A DNA stretch of 64,000 nt from Watersipora subatra. Its lineage: Eukaryota; Bryozoa; Gymnolaemata; Cheilostomatida; Watersiporidae. Under the pieces are notes generated by a model. It saw only the letters and a program-made list of their open reading frames with translations. It was not told where the DNA came from and did not search any database. The stretch is taken from contig NC_088715.1 of NCBI RefSeq assembly GCF_963576615.1, positions 64,307,981 to 64,371,980 on the forward strand. Reading direction: 5' to 3'. The position numbers were made by a program, and so were the translations under genes. This document shows, piece by piece, positions 22,089-33,540 of the stretch (positions are counted from its first letter, which is position 1; each line of letters begins with the position of its first letter).

Positions 22089-22420
22089 TTTGGCATTGTC
22101 CAATTGGCGAACGTTTTTGTAATTAACCTAGAAGTACTAAAAAGCAATCGTTTCTTTTTTGCCGATTTTATTATTTGATTTAATTATTCGATTTTATAAG
22201 ATCATTATAATATTTAATAAGTAAGAATAATCATTTGAGTTTACAACATCAAAATATATAATGATGGCATTGTCCAATTGTCGAAAGGTTTCTTTAATTA
22301 ACGTATACCATTTGAGGCGTAGACCGATTTACAGGTACGAAAATGTGGTGCACATCTGTTTATCAACCTGTTTTTTGTCCAATTCCCAGAGGTTTCATTA
22401 AATTATCTAAACATTAGCCA
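22089..22420. repeat. Three diverged copies of a TTGTCCAATT motif upstream of the Helitron
   Basis: Copies at about 22089 (ggcattgtccaattggcgaa), 22265 (ggcattgtccaattgtcgaa) and 22374 (tttttgtccaattcccagag) are each followed by a related ttt..aattaac stretch. They lie just upstream of the Helitron reading frame and could be part of its 5' non-coding region. Confidence 0.4.
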
Positions 22421-22854
22421 GATTTCTTTACATCTTATCTACAAGCTAGGGCCGAACTACAATGCCCCTTTGTGACAAGAATAGTTCTTTATTTTACCCC
22501 AGTTTGCAGAAAGCTTCCAGACGCATGAATGCTAATGCTTGCTTTCTGTTACATATCGCTGTTAAAACCATTCTACATTCAACACAGCCAACTTTCAAAC
22601 TGTGTATATTACCAGGTAGCTTGCCATTTTACTTTTAATATTGAAGTTCAGAGATATAATAAACATATTTCATTATTGCTGTTGTTAGTTAAATTACGTA
22701 CAGTAGGGTAGGCCTACAGCTTGAATTAATATTTATTTTATTGTTGTAAAGCATAGGTTTGAGATAGTAGTATATTAGGTGTGATTTTTATACAATCTTT
22801 TGTTTTGCATAATTAACCTTATGAATTTCATTTCAAAACAACTTGACAACTACC

Positions 22855-24754
22855 ATGGACATACAACCTCCAAAAAGACCACGTCGTTACAGTGGCCGTC
22901 CGCTTGTCTCCCAATTATTATGGAGAGGAGAAATAGAAGGTTCTCATAGCAACCATTAACATCAAATGCTAATGTTCAACAACACGCTACTCACAATAAT
23001 AACAAAAACTCATCTGATTCAGAGAATTCTTTAGTAAATGTTGTGGCCGATGTAAATGACATTGACTTGGCAGCCCCTTTGTTTCCAAATGAAGATCATG
23101 ATTTTATGGACATTGTTGGCCATGAAAATATTGCATCAAATATTGCACAAAACTATATTGCACCTCCCAATGCTGTCCCCTCTATCACATTCCTCAGTTT
23201 CAATCTTTAGACTGTCCTGATTTTTAAAAACTGCGTAACAACTTTTTAAGCAGACTTGACAACAACATATCACAGCTCACATGTACTGGATGTAATGAGA
23301 AACATTTCATTACATACAATGCTCAAATACCACTATGTCATACGTGCCAACAAGTTAGACCTGAAACTGTTAATAAAGTCAATGCAGCCAACAATATGGA
23401 CCCAAGTCTATCTGTTGAATTTTTATCTTCTCTTACACTTATAGAACAGTTACTCATTGCTCAGGGTAATCCTACGATTTCTATATTACGTCTTCCGCGT
23501 GGTGGCCAATTTGGGTTCAGAGGTCATGCCATCAATTTCCCTCCGAACGTAGATGACTTTGTTATGAATTTACCTTGCCAACTACAACAAATTGACATTA
23601 TTGTCCTTCGTCGATGCGTTGACCAACCTACCTTGCCAGCCAATCTCTTTACAGATCACTGTCAAAGAGTTCTTGCCGCGCTCATTTGGCATAAAGCTAA
23701 CAATGAATTTTATCGTAACGTAAACATTATCCAGGAAAACGTAGATGCTTTGCCACTTGATGACATTGTGAAATTACCTGACCATCATATAGTACAAAAG
23801 TTAGATGCTGGCCTACCTCTAGCACCTATTCTAGATAATGGCACCAACAACCCAAATGAAGCCAACAACAATGAACCTAACTTGCAACGTCAACCAAATA
23901 TTCCAAATGACCGTGTCATTCCAAATACATTTGCATCTGCTCGAAGGCCCGCACCTAATGAATATCAAGCTATTCAGGCTGCAATTGATAACAATGATGT
24001 AATTGACTGGCCTGCAACACGAGGTGAATCTATCAATGAGTTCACCACTGTTTGCTACATAGCAAGAGCATTTCCTGTTTTGTTCTCGACAGGTGCCGCG
24101 GATTTACGTGCACCCCTTGCTAAGTCTGTTTTCGCACGTGACTACTTCAAACATCTTTTTTTACTACAAAGATGGCCAATTTAAAGCTGATCCTAGATTT
24201 GTTTTTTTTGCTTATAATAGTACACTTTGTTGACAATATATTCAAGTAGGTCAAGTCTTTGCACAGAACAACCCAAATGAGCTTGAAATGTCTGTTGCTG
24301 ATATTCCCCAACTTGTCAATGAAAATCAACGAAACTTGAGCAACACAATTTTTAGGTTTGGTTCCCAAATCAGGGGTACTGCTCAACTCTGGTATAGCTG
24401 ACGCAATGAACTCCTGGCAATAAACAAACAACTCAGAAATGATACTGCTTTCTTCACATTTTCATTTGCTGACATGCAGTGGCCCGATATTGCACATTTC
24501 CTTGACACTGACAATATAACCAAGCTCAAGCAATTGCACACTCACCTCTTACTGTTGACTCATACCTAGGTGTTAGATTTGACACGTTCTTCAAACATTT
24601 CCTTACACCTTACTTTCTAGTTGATAACTAATGGTACAGATTTGAATGGCAACATCGAGGCAGCTTGCATGTACATGGCCTAGCTTGGTTACAAAATGCC
24701 CCAAACACACAAACTTGTACACAACTTGAACTAACATCGTATTGGGATAAATAT
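22855..24754 (+). pseudogene. Helitron Rep/helicase, 5' half (decayed)
   Basis: Begins at an ATG (MDIQPPKRPRR) soon interrupted by a stop. The longest open piece, 23396-24184, encodes the Helitron N-terminal helicase-like domain (for example the LRLPRGGQFG and INFPPNVDDF stretches). After a frame slip in a T-run near 24155, the Rep nuclease region follows in several broken pieces. The two-histidine Rep motif HVH is visible at 24668-24676 in SLHVHGLAW. Known Helitrons replicate by a rolling-circle mechanism using Rep plus a Pif1-like helicase. The reading frame is cut at 24755 by a gypsy element. Helitron ends (5' TC, 3' hairpin-CTRR) were not located. Confidence 0.75.
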
Positions 24755-25548
24755 TGTGGAGGACCGGGACATGCCTGTGTACTATTTACTGCACTCATAT
24801 ATATATCCGCACTATCATTTAACCGAACCTCTCGAACTTCCCTTATTGCATGCTTGAACTGCCTTTTTATTATTATATAATTGTATCACTGAACTGCCCT
24901 TGTATTACTGAACTGCCTTTTTATTATATAACTGTATCACTGAACTGCCCTTGTATTACTGAACTGCCTTTTTGTTACATAACCATCATGTTGTATCTGG
25001 CATTTCCTTTGTGATATAAATAGATCAGTAGGCGGAGTTAAACGATAGGCGCTGGCTATATAAGCCAGCGTGATAGACAGGCAAGGTGTGCTTGATTTCA
25101 CTCAAACTTGTGCATACTTGTATTGAAGATATCGATAATAAACTGCTATATACTCATACGAACTGCTTCTATTGATGCCTGCCTGGTTGGCTCACCGATT
25201 GTACAAGCAGGCTCAGTGCAACCAACAGACGGAACTGCCAGGGTGACTCTAAGAAGGCTAGGAGGCGATCCACGGCCTTGTCTAGACTCGATCGGGTGTG
25301 CCATGGCACTAGAGATCCAGTCTTAAGACCAGCCATAAGTGGATCCAGACTAGCCTGAGATAGAGATCCAGAGGCAGGCCGGGGGTTTGGGTTCGGAGCA
25401 AGCCTGACTACTAGATTCTTGTCTTGGACTGACTTGACCGCCACAGGCAGGTCAATCAGGCCTCGAACAAGGTCAGCCAGTAGCCCAGGTTGCGACTCCC
25501 TTGTTAGAAAGTAAAGCTGACTCAGCTACCGGAGTCAGATCCTTTACA
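24755..25548 (+). repeat. 5' LTR of the gypsy element
   Basis: Starts TG and ends CA, and matches 33558-34351. A TATA box (tatataa, 25057-25063) sits within a perfect 8-bp inverted repeat (cgctggct/agccagcg, 25050-25070). A polyadenylation signal AATAAA is at 25137-25142. Two tandem copies of a ttgtattactgaactgcc unit lie in the first 250 bp. Short reading frames in both LTRs are identical by duplication and are not genes. Confidence 0.95.
25050..25070 (+). promoter_or_regulatory. LTR TATA box inside a perfect inverted repeat
   Basis: The 8-bp arms cgctggct and agccagcg enclose atata. The same arrangement is kept in the 3' LTR at 33853-33873. Its place, about 80 bp before AATAAA, fits the U3/R boundary of the element. 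Confidence 0.6.
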
Positions 25549-25549
25549 C

Positions 25550-25568
25550 TGGTGGCAGCGGTGGGATT
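25550..25568 (+). promoter_or_regulatory. Primer binding site (tRNA-Leu type)
   Basis: One base after the 5' LTR, TGGTGGCAGCGGTGGGATT is complementary to the 3' end of the animal cytosolic tRNA-Leu(AAG/TAG) type (AATCCCACCGCTGCCA plus CCA). The tRNA sequence is from general knowledge of vertebrate tRNA-Leu, not from this genome. Confidence 0.75.
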
Positions 25569-25619
25569 TGCTTAACCCACAACAGGACGACTAACAGGGA
25601 CTAAAAAGACGACGCAGGT

Positions 25620-26586
25620 ATGACCAGACGGACTCGCAGCGCGGAAAGACCGGAAGCTCTCCGAATGGAGGGACTAGGAGGTCTAGAGCGACTGACAGGT
25701 GTCTTGGAAAGACTGCTCGTCAACCAGGGAACACAGGGACCCCCTGCACCAAGAGAAACATTCAGAGCCCCAGAATATGACGGGAATAGCGATGTAGAGG
25801 CCTTCATCAGGCAGTTCAACGATGTAGCCGTTGCAAATGACTGGGGGCCAGGGTCCGCGCTGTTACACATCCGAGAGACTGCGAGGGCAGGCTAAGGACT
25901 GTGGACACGGGCAGACCATACACGGCGTATTTAACAACCTCCGGGCCAGGTTTGGACTGACACCCAAAGAAGCCAGAGCCAAACTGCAGGGCCTAAAAAA
26001 GGACCAGCAAGCAACGCTATTTGAGCACGCCACCCAAATAGAGAAGCTGACCGACATCGCGTTTGGAGAAATGTCAGATCGCCTAAAAGAGGAGATGGCC
26101 GTAGACACGTTCTGTGGTACGCTGGGCAATGTTTATTTGCAGCGACATCTGCTAGCGGTGCCTACTCCTACGTTGGAGGCAGCCGTGAGAGCAGGGAACG
26201 AGTACTTACAGGTTCGACCTAGTATGGCGTCTCACCAAGCCCAACCCTTCAGGTCGGACGTCATGGCAGTCCAGCCAGACGAGACAGGACAGGGCGAGGG
26301 AGAACAGGGCCCCGAAGAGCCGATTGTGGTAGCTAGGACTACCCCGAATACCCTCGAGCTGCTGTTGACCTCGGTGACGGACCTAGCCAAAGAAGTGGCC
26401 AAGTTAAAATTGTATATCCATCGACCGCAGTCTATTACAGAAAGCGGGACGAAGAAAAAGGAAATGGCGAGATGCTGGGGGTGCAACCAGGAAGGCCACC
26501 AGAGGAGAAGTTGTCCGCGGAGGCAGGCAAATCAGAGGACACCCTATAGGCAGGACCAGGGAAACGCCTACGGCCCGCAGCAGTAG
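25620..26586 (+). pseudogene. Gypsy gag (one frameshift)
   Basis: Starts at ATG 25620, 72 bases after the LTR. The N-terminal part encodes the retrotransposon Gag core (for example FRAPEYDGNS, DVEAFIRQFN). The frame is lost by a single-base change at about 25885-25893, after which the same protein continues in the next frame to a TAG at 26584-26586. Near the C-terminus a CCHC zinc knuckle (CWGCNQEGHQRRSC, CX2CX4HX4C) would bind RNA in the particle. Intact length would be about 320 residues, normal for gypsy Gag. Confidence 0.85.
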
Positions 26587-28148
26587 GTCTACCTGCTGGC
26601 TGCACAAGGGCACCCGGACACGAAAAACACAGACAACGTAACAATACAAGTCAAAGGGAATCTGGAGTTGATCCGGAGGGTTGGCAGCATCCGACTAAAA
26701 CGGCGGCACCAGTCAAGAGACCCCCGGTAGAAACGATTCCCGTCTACAACCCATACCAAAGTCTATGGGAACTGGACGAGGAGGAAGAGGAATGCGAGGC
26801 GAGCCCCCGGGACTCACCACGGGCGGCCAAACAGGCGCAGCGGCAGTACCTCCACCAGATCCAGAGACTGGACGAGAAACGAAGAGTTTATGGACGTACC
26901 AGAGAACCAGAAAGGCCAGGGCGGAAGGGAGGTCCCACTAGGGCCGAGCACCCCGAGCGATCTGGACAGCAAGGGTCGGGACAGAGAGCAGATTCAGGGG
27001 TAACTGAAGCTCTCGAGAGACCAACGCTGTACAGATCAGGAAGAAGGGAGCTTGCGACCCAGATGGAACTCCGCCGTAAGCCTAGACAGGTTAGGTCAGA
27101 GAGAGATGGCTCCACCGGCGCTGATCCGTTCAGGAGATCCGTATCAACCGGATCGGGATGGAACGAGGACCCAGCAATGGCGGAGCATCTCCAGAGACCG
27201 GAGTACCATAGACCCAGAGACGAAAAGGGCTGGAATGAAGCCGAACCCTCGAGACGGGGGCCGACCCGAGGCGGCCATCTCCGAGGAGGGAATCTAGGCC
27301 AACCCACGAGTCCGGTGTCGGGTCCGACAGGCCGGTACGGGGAGAGCACAAGGCCAGCTACTCCCGAGGAAAGCCTGGAGGACCAGCTCGAAAAGAGTCC
27401 ACCACCGGATAGGCCTAGGGGACGTCCGAGGAGGAAAAAATCGGAAGAGATGCTCGATACCGCCGCAACGGGGGAAGGGTTGCCAAGGGTTGGAGCTTTG
27501 GAAAAACCCCATAGATCGAGCTACTTCCTACCGGGGAAGGTAGAGAGGCAAGACCTCCTGTTCCTCATAGACACCGGCTGCAACACTAACCTACTCTCCA
27601 AAAAGGTGTTCGACAGAATGCCGGAGCGAGTGAGGGTGCAGCTAGAAGAGAATGACCGGTATGGACTCATGGCAGATGGTAGCAAGCTCCAGTTTTATGG
27701 ACTGATAAGGCTAACCGGAAGGATCAGGGACGTGGCTATAGAGGAGAACTTCCTCGTAAGCCAGATCAGCGAAGACGCTATTCTGGGTATGCCTTTCCTG
27801 ATCTCCCACAAGTGTCAGATTGAATTCGGCCGACCCGTCATTTCCCTAGGGAATAGGCAACTTACTTGCACCGACAAATACGGGAGGATAATGGTGTCCA
27901 ACGTTCACGCCTGGAAGAAAGTTACTATCCCTCCCTTGTCAGAGGTAAGAGTGACGGGGAAGATCTCCGCCAGAAATTACGTGCCGATGGGCTTGATAGA
28001 GGGCTCTGATCCACACCTACCCGTGGCATGCAGCCTGAACAGGCCTGGAGAGGGTGGTGATGTCACCATACGATGCCTGAACCTCGGACGTCAACCGATA
28101 GAGTTGGGCGCCGGACACGTCATTGGATCATACACGGCTGTGGAATAA
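26550..28148 (+). pseudogene. Gypsy pol, linker and aspartic protease
   Basis: Open from 26550 with no need of an ATG (first long ATG-started piece at 27063), consistent with frameshift expression. The first 300 residues are an Arg/Pro/Glu-rich linker. The retroviral-type aspartic protease follows: DTG at 27570-27578 in FLIDTGCNTN, and ILGMPFL about 70 residues later. The piece ends at an in-frame TAA (28146-28148). The same frame continues open on the other side, so the stop is probably a mutation. Confidence 0.85.
26559..26603 (+). promoter_or_regulatory. -1 ribosomal frameshift signal at the gag-pol junction
   Basis: The heptamer GGGAAAC (26559-26565) is read in the gag frame as G GGA AAC, a proven -1 slippery type in some retroviral gag-pro junctions. 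It lies 18 bases before the gag stop. After an 11-base spacer, arms 26577-26588 (gcagcagtaggt) and 26591-26603 (acctgctggctgc) form a stem of about 11-12 pairs with one bulged G. The pol frame is closed by TAG at 26547-26549 and opens just before the heptamer, exactly as a -1 shift requires. No 3' pseudoknot partner was searched for. Confidence 0.75.
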
Positions 28149-31100
28149 GAGGACATACAGACGGATCTCTGGCCTGGGCCGGAACACGGGAGCCTCGACG
28201 AATCAGGAGTGGGGTGTGCCACTGTAAGGACGGGGGAAGCCGTCCCGGGTCACCTGGTTGAGCTATATCAGCAGGCCCTCCCAGGATGCCGGCACGAAGG
28301 AGAGAAGCAGAGCCTGGCCCATCTTCTGACCAGGTACCAGAACGTGTTTAGCAAGTATGATGGCGACGTAGGAAGGACCGACCGAATCGCCCACAGCATA
28401 CCCCTGATGGAGGGTGCCAGGCCGGTCAGACAACCCCCCCACCGGTTGGGACCCCTCAAGGAGGCAGAAGCGGACAAACAAGTACAGGAACTACTGGAAA
28501 AGGGTTTGATCGAGCCTGCCAATGGGGCATGGAGTTCCCCAGTCGTCATGGTAAAGAAGAAGGATGGCGGATGGAGATTTTGTATTGATTATCGACAGCT
28601 GAATGCGGTCACCCAACAGGATGCGTACCCCATCCCTAAGATTGATGAAAGCCTGGACGCCCTGGCAGGAAGCCGATTTTTTAGTACGTTGGATCTGACC
28701 AGTGGATACTGGCAAGTACCGCTAGATCCGGACGCTCAAGAGAAATCCGCCTTTGCCACGAGAAGCGGGTTGTGAAAGTGGAGGGTGCTGCCCTTCGGAT
28801 TGACGTCGGCACCCGCCACCTTCCAAAGACTGATGGAGTCTGTACTTCACGGGCTCCATTGGAAAACCCTCTTGCTATACTTGAACGACATCATCGTAAT
28901 TGCTCCAGACTTCGAGACCCATTTGGCCCGTTTGGGAGAGGTCTTCCAGAGACTCACCGCTGCGCAGCTGAAACTGAAGCCCTCTAAATGCGAGCTCCTC
29001 CAAAGGAAAGTGAGGTACCTTGGCCATGTGGTGAGCCCGGAGGGAGTGTCCACGGACCCAGAAAAGGTAAAGGCAGTGGCCGAATGGCAGACCCCTCGAA
29101 ATATAAAGGAACTGCAGGCCTTCCTGGGGACCACGGGGTACTACCGACAGTACCTGCGAGATTACGCCACTATTGCCAAGCCACTCACAATCTTGACTAG
29201 CAAAGGGAAGCCTTGGAGGTGGGGAGCAGAAGAGCAGCAGGCATTCGAGACCCTCCGACAAGGCCTGATCTCGGCACCAGTGCTGGGGTACCCCAACACA
29301 AAGAGTCAATATACTCTGGACACCGATGCCAGTAATGTGGGAGTGGGGGCCGTCCTGTCCCAGAACCAGGGGGGCAGGGAGACCGTAGTGGCATACTACA
29401 GCAAGACCCTCAGCCCAGCCGAACAAAATTACTGTGTAACGCGCCGAGAGCTCCTGGCAGTAGTAAAAGCCGTCAAGCACTTCCGGCCCTACCTGTATGG
29501 TCAACAGTTTGTGCTCCGCACGGATCATGCCTCCCTGAGATGGCTGTGTAGGAGGAGGGAGCCGTCGGCTCAAGTAGCTCGGTGGCTGGAGATTTTGTCA
29601 GAATTCTCGTACCTACTGGAACACCGGGCAGGGGTCAAGCACGGGAATGCCGACGGCCTGAGTCGACAGGTCTGCCCAAACGACTGTCGACAGTGTATCC
29701 GAATAGAAGAGCGAGACGGGGGCCCTAGCAAACAGGCATTGCTGGAAGGAGAGTCCGACACCGTGGCCGCAATTAAACTACCAGGAGACCGAAATTTTCG
29801 ACAGCTGGTACAGAGCCAAATGGAAGGGACACAAGCTGTGGCCAGGATGTACTGGGCAGTAAAAAATGATCAAGAGCTACCAGAGGAGGAGCTGACTCTA
29901 GGGAGTAACGAGCTCCGGGTCCTACACAAGAGACGGGAGGCTCTGAGGTTATCCCCAAACGGCGTCCTAGAGGTCAGACTAACGACGGACGGCCACCCCA
30001 GATGGTGTACCCTATGTCCTCGGGCGGACCGAAGCCGGGTAATGTGGGACACGCACAGGCTTGCCCACGCGGGGGTTCACAAGACGGTAAAAAGGTTACT
30101 ACTCAATTGGTATTGGCCGGGACTAAATGCCGACGTGAGACGACTCATCAAGACGTGTGAGATCTGTCAAGTGGCAAAAACCGGCGGGAATCACGCAACT
30201 AGGAGCAGACACCGATTGTACGCCGGGCGACCATGGCAGAAGCTAGCGGTCGACCTGGTGGGACCAATGCCAGTGACTAACCGAGGGAACAAGTGGATCT
30301 TAGTGATTAGCGACCATTTCTCCAGATGGCAGGATGCAATAGCGATCCCGGAGGCAACTGCCCCGGTGGTAGCCACAACCCTGGACGAAAGGGTGTTCTG
30401 TTATTTTGGCCTACCCGAGGAATTACACTCCGACCAAGGGGCTCAATTTGAGTCTAAACTCATGGGAGAATTATGTAGTCTATGGAACGTAGACAAAACA
30501 CGGACTACACCATACCACCCCCAGGGGAATGGCATTGTAGAAAGAAACAATCGGAGCTTGGGAGATTCCTTGAGAGCCTTGCTCCTGCGCCGTGGGCCTA
30601 CAGAGTGGGACTTGTTGCTGCCACAGATAATGAGGGCTTTCCGGGGCACTCCCCACTCCGCCACGGGAGAAACCGCGAATTACATGATGATGGGCAGGGA
30701 ACTGCGATTGCCAGACCAGCTCTCAGACCCCGTTGCAGTCACTGGCCAGGCGGTACAGCCCTACGTACTGGAACTGGCCAGCCGGCTGGAGGAAACGTAT
30801 GAAATTCTCCGAGACCGCCAAATGAAGATCCGGGTGGAGGACGACGAAGAGCCCCCATCGTTTGGGACCGGTGACTTGGTGCTGCTGGTCAACAAGAGAC
30901 GTAGACGTGGAGAAAACCCCAAGTTACAGCCCAAATATGTGGGACCCTATACAGTCACTAGGTGTAATCCCAACCATACGTACCAAGTAGAGAGACAAGG
31001 ACAAATCTCAGTACAGAACGAAGAGAGATTAAAACCATACTACGCGTGTCCAGAGGCCGATGGGCGGGCCCCGGCCACTAAGGAACCCTCCAGGAGGCCA

Positions 31101-32441
31101 AACATGAGGGGTGCCACTGGACGAAGAGAGAGGAGGCTGGAAGAGTTAGGGGAGATGCTGCCCGCAGTAGAGTACACTGGAAGGGAGCCTCCCCCGCCAA
31201 CACGGCAGGAGAGGATGGAACCTCCCCCGGATATGGACAGTGACACGTTCAGGAGACGACTTCTGGAGGTCCTGGCCAGAGAAAGAGAGTCTGCCTCGGG
31301 CAGTCACGATCCCAACGGAGGGGTTAGGGAGGCAACAGAGCAAACCGGTATAACCAACGCGGAACCAGAGGAACCAAGTCTCAGGCCCTGTTCCGAACCC
31401 TCGGTGGAGCCCCCCGGACAAGAGTTGACGGAAGGAGAGACAGACAATACCGCAGTCGACGAGGCCTCCGACTCCGGGGTCACCGAACAAAGGGATCCGC
31501 CCCAACCCGAAGTTTCTACACCAGCACCAGCTGAAGAAGAGGTGCGAATAAACACAGAACCCAGGAGAACAGAAAATGGTATGGGAGAAAGACGAGACGG
31601 GAGACCCCGGCGAATGGTGGGTCCTCCTATCAGATACGGCGAGACTGTGTGCCACCAAATCAACCCTGAAGAAGAAGGACCGGAAGCCAGAGAAAGACAG
31701 GCCGAACTCAGGGAACGGTATCAGTCTACCAAAGCTATGGTGGAACAACTGGAGACCTTGATAGAGAGGGAAGGTCTGAGGACGAACTTAGAACTGATGT
31801 CTCAATATACAATTCTAAAAGAGTCAGTTGCCGAACTAGAAGAAATGATGGCCGCAAGCCGCCACGGAGGAGGGCAACCAGATACAATCATACCTGACCG
31901 AAATATCCCGGGAAAGGGGACAGAGACGGAGGCAGACGGAGAAAACCAAACAGGAGAAGAACCATCCGGCAATGAAGGCCTTCGACAGCAGACTCCGAAC
32001 GATAGAACAATTCAGGAACAAGAGCACGGTAGGACCGGAAAGCGGCCATCTTATGAAACTGAGACAGCCTCCAGTCACTTCAACCGTTGCGCACTAACGA
32101 AGAACCAGCTCTCTCCACAAACCTATATCACAAATATGAGACCAACTCCAGATGAAACCAACGCCATCGAGGATCCAGAAATGCAGGTATTATTAACAGA
32201 ATTGGACGAGATCTTGGAGGGAACTGAGATAACGGCAGGGAACCAAGACGTCGATCAGGTAAAACTACTTGGGAATAATATAGCCAAGGAAAATATCGCA
32301 CCCATTGCCTATAAGGGAGCGAGGCCAGTAGAACCGGCGATAACCACTACCAGGATGGTGCAAATGATAGGGAACAGGGCGTCCCAGGACAAAGCCAAGC
32401 CAAAACAGGCCAGGCAAACTTCTGAGGGCCAGAGTTTCTAA
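28149..32441 (+). pseudogene. Gypsy pol: reverse transcriptase, RNase H, integrase, C-terminal extension
   Basis: One frame (same as the protease) from 28149 to TAA 32439-32441, interrupted by TGA at 28773-28775. RT motifs include VVMVKKKDGGWRFCIDYRQL and LPFGLTSAPATFQ; the catalytic box reads YLND (28878-28889) where YLDD is expected. RNase H: LDTDAS and LRTDHASLRWL. Integrase: HHCC zinc domain (HRLAHAGVHKT...CEIC), then D (30252), D (30432) and E (30540) with 35 residues between the last two. A GPY/F-type module (PKYVGPYTV) follows. From about 31055 there is an unusually long hydrophilic tail of some 460 residues with a likely coiled coil (about 31680-31850). Confidence 0.9.
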
Positions 32442-33512
32442 GTCAGGAGCAGAGGTAAACCGCTCCAGGGTGGCCCTCCGCTAGAGACTAGCCAGAGGCA
32501 CCGACTGGATACTCAACCGCGACCAGGACCAGTACAAGCCGGCTCGATAAACCTAACAACGATTCCGGTCGATCAGAAAAAAGTGAACGGACCGCCCGAG
32601 AGAAGAAAAAGCCGAGAGACCCTCGACGGAGTAGCCGAGGATATCTGGTACTCCCCCACTTCCTACGCAAGGATGGAGGCCGCGGAAGACCGCCAGAAGG
32701 GAGAGTGCAGACTCTGTGGCTTCAAAAACAAGGACGGTAGGGTAGTAAGGAGACATATTCGGCAACACTTTTGGCGCTACTGGTGCAAATGTCAGAAAAA
32801 TTCATCATCATTCTTTAGTATATACAAGCATCAAAAGAAAGCCAAGGATTCCGGACTACACCCTACTATTGTATACCAAGTAGATCAGGAGTGGTACACC
32901 GATTTTTGTACATACATGAAATGGACAGAGTACCCCCCGTTTGGAACCTGCCTTCCCATAAAGGATGGGAACGGGTGGGTACGAGGTAGAAGGATGGGGC
33001 AAAAACGACCCAGGACAGAGTCACCAGAAGAAAGGGGGTGTACTGAACCGGAGACCCTCCAGGACAACAGGAGAGACGAACCAGCCGACCTCCGCGTCCA
33101 TTTAAACCGATGCCGAGCCACCGGAGGAAGAGAGGAGCGGGTCCAAAGGCCTTTGTCTCAAGGGTACGTAATCCCAAGGGTAAAACAGAGGGAAGCAAGA
33201 CTCATCAATCCGGAAATAAACATACCGCCTAAGGGAGCTGGGACAGAGATAGCGGGAGAAAGCGAGACTGCCCTGGAGATCCACCTCAATGCGGATGACA
33301 TCGCTGGGGTATACGCCGAAGCCGATGGCAAGACCAAGGAACCTACCAGCAGCAGGGTAACCAGGGCCGTCGAGAACACACGGGCCTGGCGAGAAGAGTA
33401 CAACCGTAGAGCGGGAAGTGAAGAGGACCAATACCGACGTTATATCCAGATGGCCGAGGAATGCCGGGTAGAAGCTCAGAGGTTGAGAACACAAGCGCGG
33501 CGTTTCCACTGA
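32442..33512 (+). CDS. In-frame continuation after pol with a C2H2 zinc finger
   Basis: After the pol TAA the same frame stays open for 357 codons to a TGA at 33510-33512, 45 bp before the 3' LTR. The first in-frame ATG is at 32673. At 32706-32768 it encodes a classical CX2CX12HX3H finger (CRLCGFKNKD...HIRQH), followed by an aromatic/Cys-rich stretch (YWCKC). The rest is a charged Arg/Glu-rich tail ending RRFH. No signal peptide or membrane segment is evident, so it is not an envelope protein. It may be a third ORF, a readthrough product, or the true C-terminus of Pol if TAA 32439 is a mutation. Function is unknown; nucleic-acid binding is an inference from the finger. Confidence 0.6.
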   Translation, partial: VRSRGKPLQGGPPLETSQRHRLDTQPRPGPVQAGSINLTTIPVDQKKVNGPPERRKSRETLDGVAEDIWYSPTSYARMEAAEDRQKGECRLCGFKNKDGRVVRRHIRQHFWRYWCKCQKNSSSFFSIYKHQKKAKDSGLHPTIVYQVDQEWYTDFCTYMKWTEYPPFGTCLPIKDGNGWVRGRRMGQKRPRTESPEERGCTEPETLQDNRRDEPADLRVHLNRCRATGGREERVQRPLSQGYVIPRVKQREARLINPEINIPPKGAGTEIAGESETALEIHLNADDIAGVYAEADGKTKEPTSSRVTRAVENTRAWREEYNRRAGSEEDQYRRYIQMAEECRVEAQRLRTQARRFH

Positions 33513-33540
33513 GATCACTTAATTGTTCACCCCTGGCCAA

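Noticed and set aside
25108..25444. Short reading frames within the 5' LTR, repeated in the 3' LTR
   Set aside because: Their conservation is explained by LTR duplication; they cross promoter and polyadenylation signals.
32583..33512. Third gypsy frame as an envelope gene
   Set aside because: No signal peptide, no membrane segment and no fusion-type hydrophobic stretch; a zinc finger and charged tail are seen instead.
28847..33540. Numerous antisense frames across the first gypsy
   Set aside because: Shadows of the GC-rich pol frame; none has independent motifs.
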